Source: Vulcanimicrobiota bacterium
GTDB taxonomy: Bacteria > Vulcanimicrobiota > JAJTBE01
Length of the DNA stretch: 34,264 nucleotides
Direction of reading: 5' to 3'
Assembly (NCBI GenBank): GCA_021107945.1
Contig: JAIORV010000118.1
Location: forward strand, 1-34,264
Below are positions 27,097 through 34,264 of the stretch, piece after piece. A program made the translations under genes and the position numbers. Under the pieces are notes generated by a model. That model worked only from the letters and a program-made list of their open reading frames with translations, was not told the DNA's origin and ran no database searches. Position 1 is the first letter of the stretch. Each line of letters starts with the position of its first letter.

Positions 27097-27324
27097 ATGA
27101 AAAGATCATATGTAATTTTATATTTCCACAGCGATGGAGCGGCCCCATCAAAAGTATTCAAGAGAGTGGAAGGGTTGGGGTTCAGGCTGTCGGTAGGGCC
27201 ATTTGATCTGCTCTATGAGTGGGATCATGCTCCCTCAAACGATGAGATTATTGCAATGATGGACGCCCTATATAAAAGCCTGACGGGACTGAATGTAAAT
27301 TTCAAATTTTACACCGTTGATTAA
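27097..27324 (+). CDS. Small 75-residue protein of the redox cluster, unknown function
   Basis: Predicted protein of 75 residues; ATG with AAGGGGAAG upstream and 48 bases after the FMN protein. I do not recognise it. It reads as a compact alpha/beta fold: strand (YVILYFH), helix (APSKVFKRVEGL), two strands (GFRLSVGPFDLLYEW), helix (NDEIIAMMDALYKSLTGL), strand (VNFKFYTV). There is no Cys, signal peptide or membrane helix. Its position suggests an accessory or regulatory subunit (inference). Its stop codon overlaps that of the convergent tldE by two bases. Confidence 0.75.
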   Translation: MKRSYVILYFHSDGAAPSKVFKRVEGLGFRLSVGPFDLLYEWDHAPSNDEIIAMMDALYKSLTGLNVNFKFYTVD

Positions 27325-28682
27325 AATTCCGTCTGTCCGGTGAAATTAAATTTATCAATATATAACCTCGGTATCACCAGTGTTATTGGAAAATCAAGCG
27401 TGTACTCCCTGAACCATATCAATTTTCGATTAGATGAGATCGATTTGATATGTTTGAAGGCTTCAATAATCGATTGGGTAAACCTCATGTTTGTTACTCT
27501 CGCTGTTATCTCGCCGTTTTCAACCCGGAAAACACCGTCGCGGGTCATTCCCGATACGATGGTTTTCAACGGGTGAACTTCTGTTAAATAATGGAAGCGT
27601 TTTATTAGAATACCTGTTCCCATCTGTTTCATCATTTCTTCATTTGTTTTATTTCCTGCTTCCATAAACAGGTTGGACGGGAGCGTCGCGGAAAGCCCCG
27701 CTCCGGGGGGAAGAGCATGACCTGTGGATTCCTTTCCCTCCCTGCCTGCGGTATAAGTGTTCTGCGTATATTCTCCTGTTACGATCCCTTCTTTTATAAA
27801 CTCAGTCCGTCTTTTCGGGACTCCCTCGTAATCGAACGGAATCATAAATGTATCCGGATTTAATCCATCATCATATATAGAAATATCCTTTTTAAAAATC
27901 TTTTTCCCTGCGTGAGGAGTAATAAATGAATGTCCGTCTTCTACGGAATCCGCTGTCATCCCCATAAACGCCAGATATAATAGAAGATCAGCCACGGCAT
28001 ATTCTTCCAGGATAACGGGATATTCACCGGGAGGGAGGGTTGTTATCTCATTGTATGCCCCTGCGGATTCGAGCGCCTCCTCTACGAGTCTTATATAATC
28101 AAGTTTATCAACATCCCTTGATGATCCGGCGGCGTACCCGCTTGTATCTTTTGATGCTGTCAATGTCGTTATATTTGCCTTTGTGCAGATATGATAAGCT
28201 CTGACACCGTTTGAATTCATTACGGCCGTTTCGCTCGCTCCGGTGTAAAATGCACCGCTGAGGGTCATCCTGTCGCCGTGAGTTCTTGCAATCATATCCT
28301 GCACAATGAGAGCTTTTTCCTCGGGATTGATTTCCAGTGTTCTTGGCACAAATGTGGATACCGCCGGGATTTCGATCCTCCCGGGGAGACCGTTAAAATC
28401 TTTGACTTCCTCCTGTTTGAGAGCGGCCTCATATGTATTTTCCACAGCCCTTGCCACTTTTCTTGGATGGAAGTTATTAATTGTGGATACCCCGATTTTC
28501 TTGCCGACAATCGACTTAATAAATAATGTGGCGTTCTCTTCCGCCATATTCTGGTGGATCTGAGAATTTGCATATCTTGTCAAAAAATGCTCATGCCCCA
28601 TAATCACAAGCTCGGTTTGATCCGCCCTGGAGTGTTTTAAAGCTTCCTCCATTATTTTAAATGCCTTTTCTTGTCCTAACAT
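27321..28682 (-). CDS. tldE: TldE/PmbA family protein
   Basis: Predicted protein of 453 residues, minus strand; ATG with AAAGGAGAT 5-6 bases before it. It belongs to the TldD/TldE (PmbA) family of modulators and proteases. Visible family traits: an N-terminal domain with ELVIMGHEHFLTRYANSQIHQN, a central NSNGVRAYHICTKANITT, and a C-terminal FMEAGNKTNEEMMKQMGTG, then VSGMTRDGVFRVENGEITARVTNMRF. It lacks HExxxH, as TldE does; in the known heterodimer TldD alone binds the metal. Its TldD partner lies upstream on the same strand, separated by 449 bases of repeats, so the pair may not share one short operon. Confidence 0.93.
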   Translation of the reverse strand: MLGQEKAFKIMEEALKHSRADQTELVIMGHEHFLTRYANSQIHQNMAEENATLFIKSIVGKKIGVSTINNFHPRKVARAVENTYEAALKQEEVKDFNGLPGRIEIPAVSTFVPRTLEINPEEKALIVQDMIARTHGDRMTLSGAFYTGASETAVMNSNGVRAYHICTKANITTLTASKDTSGYAAGSSRDVDKLDYIRLVEEALESAGAYNEITTLPPGEYPVILEEYAVADLLLYLAFMGMTADSVEDGHSFITPHAGKKIFKKDISIYDDGLNPDTFMIPFDYEGVPKRRTEFIKEGIVTGEYTQNTYTAGREGKESTGHALPPGAGLSATLPSNLFMEAGNKTNEEMMKQMGTGILIKRFHYLTEVHPLKTIVSGMTRDGVFRVENGEITARVTNMRFTQSIIEAFKHIKSISSNRKLIWFREYTLDFPITLVIPRLYIDKFNFTGQTEF

Positions 28683-29131
28683 AATTATCTCCTTTCAAGC
28701 ATGGAAATGGGAGGCGGGAGGCGAGAGATGGGAAACTCATGATTGTTTTTCACCACGAAGCCACGGAGGACACGGAGTTTTTTGAATTTTCGTATTCTTC
28801 GTGAACTTTGTGTCCCCAAACAAATTCAGGGTAAGCTTTCGCGGTAAAAAATATCTGTTATCCGACCTCTGACTTCCGACATCCGGTATCTATTTTCCTT
28901 TTCGGGAAGACGCTGAAGCGTCTAAAGGTTGATGTGAAAGACACGGTGAGCGGGATTACTCCTGTCCCCCCGGATAAATCCGGGGGTTATTCTAATGGGA
29001 GGTTTAAAAACCTCCGCTACCATAAATGGATGTGAGATACAAGAAACGAGATTTGCCGTTCGTCATCATTCATTCTCTTCGTGAACTTCGTGGCTTCGTG
29101 GTAAAAACATCTATTATCCAATTTTCAACCT
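28683..29131. repeat. Repeat-filled spacer between tldD and tldE
   Basis: No gene. 28703-28730 is a GGGAGGCGGGAGGCGAGAG purine run. 28748-28775 (CACCACGAAGCCACGGAGG) and 28793-28818 (CTTCGTGAACTTTGTGTCC) form an imperfect inverted pair of the CACGAAG family, and 29076-29105 (CTTCGTGAACTTCGTGGCTT) is a third member. 28860-28885 has CCGACCTCTGACTTCCGAC short repeats. Three compact perfect palindromes sit at 28908-28923, 28967-28986 and about 28996-29013. These stems could stall or process a tldDE transcript. Confidence 0.82.
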
Positions 29132-30574
29132 CTATTCGGCAATCCCGATTTGTACATCCCGGAACCTTGCCGTGGAGCATCCATGACCTACGAACATTGT
29201 CTGCATAGGCTCGCCCTTGCCGCAATGGGGAATTCCCCACATTCTCCAGTCGTCCTTATCGGTTATTGCATCGCAGGATCTCCAGAAATCATATGTTATC
29301 CCGGTATAAGTGGGATTTTTATAGATTCCTTCGATTGAGCCGTCTTCAATTTTATATGCAATCTCGGTGCCGAACTGGAAGTTGAGTCTTTGCTGATCTA
29401 TACTCCACGAACGGTTGGTATCCAGCATTACTCCTTTGTCGGTATCTTTTATCAATTCTTCGATTTTCCAGTCATCGGGTTTAAGGTTTATATTGGTCAT
29501 CCTTATCATGGGCATTCTTTGCCAGCCGTCCGCCCGGACGGTTCCATTTGATTTTTCCTCGAAGAGAACCGATGTCTCCCTGGAAGTAAGGTAGCCCACG
29601 AATGTTCCTTCATCTACTATATCAAATTTCTGTGCGGGAATTCCCTCGTCGTCATATCCGAATGTACCCATTCCACCGGGTTGAGTTGCGTCGGCGTAAA
29701 GATTTACAAGATCGGAACCATATTGGAAATTACCCTTCTTGTCAGGTATAAGAAAGCTTGTTCCGGCAAATGACGCTTCCATTCCAATTACCCGGTCAAG
29801 CTCGATGGGATGTCCGCAAGATTCGTGTATTTGCAGGGCAAGTTGACTTCCTCCGAGGATCAGGGTTGTTTTCTCCCGGGGGCATTGAGGAGCTTTCAGA
29901 AGTTCAACTGCCTCCTTTGAAATTCTTTCGGCATGTTTATCCAATTCCAGTTCATCGACAAACTCATGTCCCCTGGCTGAATAATCGCCTCCGAATGAGG
30001 CCGGGTATGATCGGATCTGGTTTTCCTTGCTGTCGGTTGCAGTGGCTGATATTCCGGCTCCGCACCATGTTATATCCTGCTGAATATCCGATCCCTCGGT
30101 GCTTAGAAACTCTTTTTTCTCATTAAATGCATGGTATGAGCCCTCCCTGACTTTTACTTGTTTCTCCTGTGCCATAATTTTATCACAGTCAAGCAGGATT
30201 TCTATTTTGTTTTCCACCGGTATGGAAAAAGGATCGATTTTAAAAGGTGTCTTGTATGAATCCATGACAGTGGGAGCTTCAGACAGCACAACATCAAGCA
30301 CCTTGACCCTTGAAGCCGCCCTTGCAAGTCGAAGTGCCCTCCCGGCGGTCTCTTTTATTGAGCGCTCGTCACACTTGTTGGTTCCGGCAAAACCCCATGA
30401 GCCTTTGTATAATACTCTAATACCAACTCCCTGTGATAAGTCCTCGGAAAAGGCTTCAACCTTATCATTTTTCGTCTCCAGGCTTTGAACCTTTCGACTG
30501 ACAAATCGGGCATCGGCATAGCTTGCTCCCATATCTTCAACTGTATCAAGCGCAGACTTTAATTTTTCCTTCAT
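29132..30574 (-). CDS. tldD: TldD family metalloprotease
   Basis: Predicted protein of 480 residues, minus strand. I chose the ATG at 30574, preceded by AAGGAAGG (about 9 bases), over the upstream frame to 30631, which runs through a REP-like repeat. The zinc-site motif HExxxH is present (HESCGH, His250, Glu251, His255), and a Cys in the C-terminal CGKGEP motif fits the third ligand known in TldD. Other traits: DDEGIPAQKFDIVDEGTFVG and SNGTVRADGWQRMPMIRMTN. TldD and TldE form a heterodimer that cleaves unfolded peptides through a narrow channel and can mature peptide toxins or RiPPs in other bacteria; no precursor peptide gene was seen here. Confidence 0.95.
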   Translation of the reverse strand: MKEKLKSALDTVEDMGASYADARFVSRKVQSLETKNDKVEAFSEDLSQGVGIRVLYKGSWGFAGTNKCDERSIKETAGRALRLARAASRVKVLDVVLSEAPTVMDSYKTPFKIDPFSIPVENKIEILLDCDKIMAQEKQVKVREGSYHAFNEKKEFLSTEGSDIQQDITWCGAGISATATDSKENQIRSYPASFGGDYSARGHEFVDELELDKHAERISKEAVELLKAPQCPREKTTLILGGSQLALQIHESCGHPIELDRVIGMEASFAGTSFLIPDKKGNFQYGSDLVNLYADATQPGGMGTFGYDDEGIPAQKFDIVDEGTFVGYLTSRETSVLFEEKSNGTVRADGWQRMPMIRMTNINLKPDDWKIEELIKDTDKGVMLDTNRSWSIDQQRLNFQFGTEIAYKIEDGSIEGIYKNPTYTGITYDFWRSCDAITDKDDWRMWGIPHCGKGEPMQTMFVGHGCSTARFRDVQIGIAE

Positions 30575-31079
30575 TAATATAACCTTCCTTATGCAGATTG
30601 CTTCGCCTCCTGCGGAGGCTTGCAATGACAATGTTCCTGGTAAAAAGTGCTAAATAATAGATCATGATTGTCATAGAAGTTCTCATTAATTTCTTCACCA
30701 ATTAGAGATTTCCCTGTAAAGAAAGTTGGAAAAAAGAAGTTGGAAAAAAGAAGGTGAAAAATGGAGGTTGGATTATTGAATGGCGGCAACGTAGACCCGC
30801 CGATCTGTTTTAAATTGGTTGTCCTCTGCGGTCTCTCCGATCTCTGCGGTAAAAAAACATTTATTCGATAGTCTCACTTCCGTTCTCCGTAATCTGTCTC
30901 CTGACATGTGATTTTTCACAAAGGAAAAAATATTTTGTTAACAAATTATAAAACAGGCGCCTGGTTTTAAGTTTATTTTTGGAAATGAAAAAATCTTTAA
31001 ATTTCTTTAAAAAATAAAGAGGAAATTCCCCTGGTGAAGAGAATAAATTCTCAAGTCAGAATATATTTTTCGATATGAC
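30575..31079. other. Gene-free spacer with REP-like hairpin and palindromes
   Basis: 30593-30631 is a REP-like unit (AGATTGCTTC, hairpin GCCTCCTGCGGAGGC, TTGCAATGAC) beginning about 3 bases beyond the tldD ribosome binding site. 30720-30770 has GTTGGAAAAAAGAA repeated twice. 30826-30858 is a CTCTGCGGT member of the CGCAGAG family. 30880-30905 is CTTCCGTTCTCCGTAATCTG-type short repeat. 30934-30945 and 30955-30964 are perfect palindromes. The tldD promoter must lie here but I cannot assign it. Confidence 0.7.
30934..30964. promoter_or_regulatory. Two adjacent perfect palindromes, possible operator
   Basis: TTTGTTAACAAA (30934-30945) and CAGGCGCCTG (30955-30964), separated by 9 AT-rich bases, lie between divergent tldD and the SLH porin, about 115 bases upstream of the porin -35 box. 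Sites of this form often bind dimeric regulators; which one cannot be told. Confidence 0.35.
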
Positions 31080-31108
31080 TTCACAAAGAAGGATCTTTTG
31101 TGTATAAT
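31080..31108 (+). promoter_or_regulatory. Sigma70-type promoter of the SLH porin
   Basis: TTCACA (31080-31085), a 17-base spacer, and TATAAT (31103-31108): a perfect -10 box and 5 of 6 in the -35 box. Transcription should begin near 31115, giving a leader of about 237 bases before the ATG at 31352. A strong promoter fits an abundant envelope protein. Confidence 0.7.
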
Positions 31109-31351
31109 GTCGAAAGGTTTTGTCTTAGATTATATATTTTGTATTCCTGATTTCCGCTTCAAATTAGCAGGCACGGGAGAGGTGGAGCTTAAAATGCGCC
31201 TTGTAAGCAGGAAGATGGAACTGGGAGAAAAACGAAATCAGTGGTTATCTAAATGGGTGAGAAAACGAGGAAACTCATCTTTTGTGCCAAGCTGATGTTG
31301 GTTGGACTCCCAAGACCCAATCCAACAATAAGTAAGGAGGAAAAAAGGGAA
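31109..31351 (+). promoter_or_regulatory. Long 5' leader of the SLH porin
   Basis: About 240 bases with no convincing gene. A short open frame spans much of it (31098-31295) but begins inside the promoter and has no family-like pattern. Near the end, GTTGG (31293-31297) can pair with CCAAC at about 31322-31326, and AAGGAGG (31334-31340) follows. I could not match it to a known riboswitch class. Confidence 0.4.
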
Positions 31352-33871
31352 ATGAAGAAAATAACATGGCTTTTGGCAATAGCAATGGTTGTCATAATGA
31401 TAGCACCCGCTTTTGCCGCACCATTGTTCCCTGACGTGCCCGAAAATCATTGGGCAAGAGATGCAGTAGCAGACTTAGCCGCAAAGGGAATAATCGAAGG
31501 TTATCCCGACGGCACATTCAAAGGTGACAGAGCAGCAACCAGATGGGAAATGGCAATGGCTTTGCAGAGATTCCTGGCTAAAATGGAGGCAGAGCACGCA
31601 AAATTCGCCACAAAGGCAGACCTGGAAGCTTTAAGAGCTCTCGTCAATAACTTGAAAGACGAGCTGGACGCTCTCGGAGTAAGGGTGAAAAACCTTGAAG
31701 AGAACGTAAGCGCGTTGGACAAAAGAGTAACAGAACTGGAAAGAATCACATTCGAGGGTGACTTCGTAACGAGATTCGTAACAATCGGAATGTCAAACAG
31801 TGGCCGCACCGGCACCAACTGGAATACAGATGTGGGTGGAGTAAACGGTGTTAGCCTTGCACAGAATCATAAAATCGGAACAATCGACCTTTTCAACGGT
31901 CGTCCAATGATCAATGGCTCAGGCTTCACAGCAAGAGCACGCCTCGGCGTAAAGGTCAAAGTTTCCAAAGATATGAGAGCCGGCATCCGTTTTGCCGCAT
32001 TCACCTCAATGGGCGACCGCTATGTCGACGCTTACTGGGGAATTTCAGCTCCTTATGCTTCAAACGTATTCGCTGGTAACAGCTACGGCTCAGCACAGAA
32101 TATCAACAACAGCATATGGACAAGAATGACTCTCGACAAATTCTGGTTTGAGCATATTCCTACAAGCACAAAGTTGGTTGCAGGAGCCATCGAAGAAACA
32201 ACTATGGACGCATTTATGCTTCATAAAGTACCCAACCCAGGAGTTGATGGACGCAACAGAACAAACTTCGAAGATATGCAAAAAGGCAAAAAGAACATAG
32301 TTTCAATGTGGAATTATGCAGAGAATGAAGATTCATACCTTCCTTTCAACGGAATTCAGGTCAGTGGCAAAACACACCTGATTTCAGGTTTAAACTGGGA
32401 AGTTATGTACTCCAAACTCCCCGATGACTTCAGTGGTGTTTCAAGACCTTGGTCCGCATGGGCCGTTTCACAGGGACTTTTCACAACTGGAGCATGGGAC
32501 AATGACCTTACAGTGCCTTATCTCTTCGCACTCAATCTTGATTGGAAGATCAAAGATAAAGGCAACATAAAACTCAATTTCATGAGAGTGTCAGAGAACC
32601 TTAATAACGGTCAGTCAACGACTGTTTTCGCAGGACTGCCCAGTTATTATGACACCAATGCAGACGGTATCTATGATACCTATTATGTAAACGGCAGAGG
32701 AAATCCGTGGGGATGGACAGATCCTTGGAGTAGTCGTAATGACGCTACAAACAAGAGACCTATGAGATCCAATCCTACAAACAATCTGGCCACTTTCATA
32801 GAGCCTTATATCAGCCAGCAGGGTCAAACCTCCTGGGGTATCAGCATCAATTACCGCTTCGAACCCAGCAATATCAGAGTCAAAGCTGAGTACGGCGGAT
32901 CACAGTACAAACCAAGTCAGGAATCCGGATATTCAAAGAACGGAAGTCACTTTGAAATCGGAGTAGGCTGGACAGACAAGAACAACCTGCTCGACCTTGA
33001 CCTGGCATACATCTCAACAGACCCGTACTACGATGCATTCCAGCTTTATTATCAGCCCGTAGGCAATATGCTTCAGGGTGGACTCGCAAACGGAAGCGGA
33101 ATGTTCATGTTCCCAACAATGTCATATGCAAACTTTGGCTACCAGCTTCACGATAGTGACCTGGCACCAAATAATAGACAGGGAATCAGATTCAACGGTG
33201 AATATAGGTTCTCCAACGGCAACGGAAGAATTAACCTCCGCCTTGGATTCCTTCAGCAGTCTGAGAGTTCAGCTCCTCACATAGACGTCACCGGAATCTT
33301 CAACGGAATGACCCCAGGCTTCATAGACCCAGTATTCATGGAGTTGGCAACAACAAACGCAGGAGCCACAATTCCAGAATCACCCAAGGGATCACAGAAT
33401 CATTACGGTGGTGGAGTCGAATATAAGTTCGCACCCACAGCATTCAAAGCGAATGTACAGTATGATTACTATGACTGGAAGAGAGACTCAAACTTCGCAG
33501 ACAACACAGCAGTTGCAATGCAGAATGAAGTTGACCTGAGATACAACGCCCTTAAAGTCGGACTGGCATACGCATTCTCCGATAAGTTCACCCTCCGTGG
33601 TGGATACAACTGGGCAACAATATCTGGTTATCATATGGCATTCTGGGATCCAGTAAATCAGCCCACAGCAACAGCAGGTAGTGATGTCGTTAATCAATAT
33701 CAGACAATGCCTTACCTCGGATTTGACTATGACATAGGAAAGAACACACAGTGGAGCATGGATGTCCGCTTCTACAACACTGTTGACGAATTGAGCAGAA
33801 ACTTCAGTAACCGTTCAAAAGAATCATTCAGTGGAATTCAGTTCATGACACAGTTTAAAGTCAAATTCTAA
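31352..33871 (+). CDS. SLH-domain outer-membrane beta-barrel (porin-like) protein
   Basis: Predicted protein of 839 residues. I chose the ATG at 31352, with AAGGAGG upstream, because a classical signal peptide starts there (MKKITWLLAIAM to AFA, cleavage near residue 22); the longer frame to 31253 would bury it. Residues 26-79 are one SLH domain (FPDVPENHWARDAV, GIIEGYPDGTFKGDRAATRWE), which in diderms binds cell-wall polymers or peptidoglycan. Residues 80-130 form a coiled coil (LNNLKDELDALGVRVKNLEE). The rest is Asn/Gly/Tyr-rich with alternating strands typical of a large beta-barrel, ending in FMTQFKVKF with a terminal Phe. It should tether the outer membrane to the wall and act as a channel. 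Codons look optimised (many CTC, AAC, GGC), as in highly expressed genes. Confidence 0.9.
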   Translation: MKKITWLLAIAMVVIMIAPAFAAPLFPDVPENHWARDAVADLAAKGIIEGYPDGTFKGDRAATRWEMAMALQRFLAKMEAEHAKFATKADLEALRALVNNLKDELDALGVRVKNLEENVSALDKRVTELERITFEGDFVTRFVTIGMSNSGRTGTNWNTDVGGVNGVSLAQNHKIGTIDLFNGRPMINGSGFTARARLGVKVKVSKDMRAGIRFAAFTSMGDRYVDAYWGISAPYASNVFAGNSYGSAQNINNSIWTRMTLDKFWFEHIPTSTKLVAGAIEETTMDAFMLHKVPNPGVDGRNRTNFEDMQKGKKNIVSMWNYAENEDSYLPFNGIQVSGKTHLISGLNWEVMYSKLPDDFSGVSRPWSAWAVSQGLFTTGAWDNDLTVPYLFALNLDWKIKDKGNIKLNFMRVSENLNNGQSTTVFAGLPSYYDTNADGIYDTYYVNGRGNPWGWTDPWSSRNDATNKRPMRSNPTNNLATFIEPYISQQGQTSWGISINYRFEPSNIRVKAEYGGSQYKPSQESGYSKNGSHFEIGVGWTDKNNLLDLDLAYISTDPYYDAFQLYYQPVGNMLQGGLANGSGMFMFPTMSYANFGYQLHDSDLAPNNRQGIRFNGEYRFSNGNGRINLRLGFLQQSESSAPHIDVTGIFNGMTPGFIDPVFMELATTNAGATIPESPKGSQNHYGGGVEYKFAPTAFKANVQYDYYDWKRDSNFADNTAVAMQNEVDLRYNALKVGLAYAFSDKFTLRGGYNWATISGYHMAFWDPVNQPTATAGSDVVNQYQTMPYLGFDYDIGKNTQWSMDVRFYNTVDELSRNFSNRSKESFSGIQFMTQFKVKF

Positions 33872-33896
33872 ATCCTATTCTGTATAGAATAAATAC

Positions 33897-33923
33897 AACC
33901 CCCGGCTTCAAGTCGGGGGTTTT
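33897..33923 (+). terminator. Rho-independent terminator after the SLH porin
   Basis: Stem AACCCCCG (33897-33904) with CGGGGGTT (33914-33921), extended inside by GCT/AGT pairs, followed by TTTTAC. It lies 26 bases after the stop codon. Confidence 0.93.
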
Positions 33924-33985
33924 ACTTTCGGGAGAAATTATAGGGTATGACATTCTTTATCGAAAAATTAAAGAACAAACTGTCA

Positions 33986-34004
33986 TGCTGAAACAAGTTC
34001 AGCA
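33986..34004. repeat. Short inverted repeat TGCTGAA/TTCAGCA
   Basis: A perfect 7-bp inverted repeat with a 5-base loop, inside GTCATGCTGAAACAAGTTC, a string type often seen as dispersed intergenic repeat in bacterial genomes. It lies between the porin terminator and the second MITE-like copy. Confidence 0.7.
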
Positions 34005-34043
34005 CAGGTTTCTGAGCGCAATAATAGAAACTTTCTTTTCTCT

Positions 34044-34264
34044 AATGATTTGGGTGCATTTACTTTTTGTCAAAGGTTCAGGCGTAATTATTCAGTCTCC
34101 CGGGGCTTCTTGTCTTTCTGAGCGGATCAAGAAAGACTTGAGCATGTCATTCTGAGCGGATCACGAGAGAATAACTTTACTTCTATGATTTTCTCAAAGA
34201 CGGGATTATCTTGATCTACGAGGATTAACACAGCGAAGAATCTCAACCCCCGTGGTATGGAGGA
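34044..34264. mobile_element. MITE-like repeat element, copy 2 (cut by window end)
   Basis: This copy starts GATTTGGGTGCATTTACTTT and continues through TTGTCAAAGGTTCAGG, CCCGGGGCTTCTTG, ATCAAGAAAGACTTGAG and GATTTTCTCAAAGACG. Each string has its reverse complement in the 20440-20684 region of copy 1, in the same order. The first 125 bases are close to identical and similarity falls to the right. The far end lies outside the window. Confidence 0.8.

Noticed and set aside
27321-30574. A RiPP or microcin maturation locus around tldD/tldE
   Set aside because: No precursor peptide, transporter or modification enzyme was found next to the pair; the family also has housekeeping roles.
31098-31295. 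A 65-residue frame in the SLH porin leader
   Set aside because: It begins inside the promoter -10 region, has no ribosome binding site, and no family-like composition.

Overview
The window reads as chromosomal DNA of a diderm (two-membrane) bacterium of moderate GC content. The envelope genes show this: a complete RND efflux operon with an outer-membrane channel lipoprotein, two TonB-like proteins, and an S-layer-homology (SLH) outer-membrane beta-barrel protein. SLH-anchored porins with a coiled coil are typical of diderms outside the Proteobacteria, such as Cyanobacteria, Negativicutes, Deinococcus and several candidate phyla. No rRNA or other taxonomic marker is present, so the lineage stays open; an uncultivated candidate phylum is a guess only. 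I saw no CRISPR array, no tRNA, no transposase and no phage gene.

Layout. 1-270 is repeat-rich spacer. 271-1618 holds three tandem small NTF2-like exported or membrane-anchored proteins. 2017-3921 holds two paralogous TonB-like proteins. 4328-5503 is an orphan MalK/UgpC-type ABC ATPase. 5952-11283 is a signalling cluster: a Ser/Thr kinase with an extracytoplasmic SPOR-like domain, an FHA-GAF-class III cyclase protein, and a sensor histidine kinase. upp (11365-12000) follows, convergent with a stand-alone Clp-N-domain protein at 12006-13205. 13778-20107 is a tripartite RND efflux operon. 20866-22137 is glutamate dehydrogenase, closed by a strong terminator.

22291-27324 is the most unusual locus. 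It carries NuoE-like, NuoF-like and NuoG/HydA-N-terminus-like subunits, followed by a glutamate-synthase-like FMN protein and a 75-residue protein. The first three resemble the NADH-oxidising core of electron-bifurcating HydABC/Bfu-type enzymes, but the catalytic partner is a glutamate synthase FMN module rather than a hydrogenase. Convergent to it are tldE and tldD on the minus strand. The window ends with the SLH porin (31352-33871) behind a near-consensus promoter and a long leader, then a strong terminator.

Almost every intergenic gap over 300 bases is filled with dispersed repeats of several families: CACGAAG/CACAGAG-type degenerate repeats, GTAGGAG-plus-hairpin REP-like units, and a roughly 400-base MITE-like element with imperfect terminal inverted repeats. 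A second, inverted copy of that element runs off the right end of the window.
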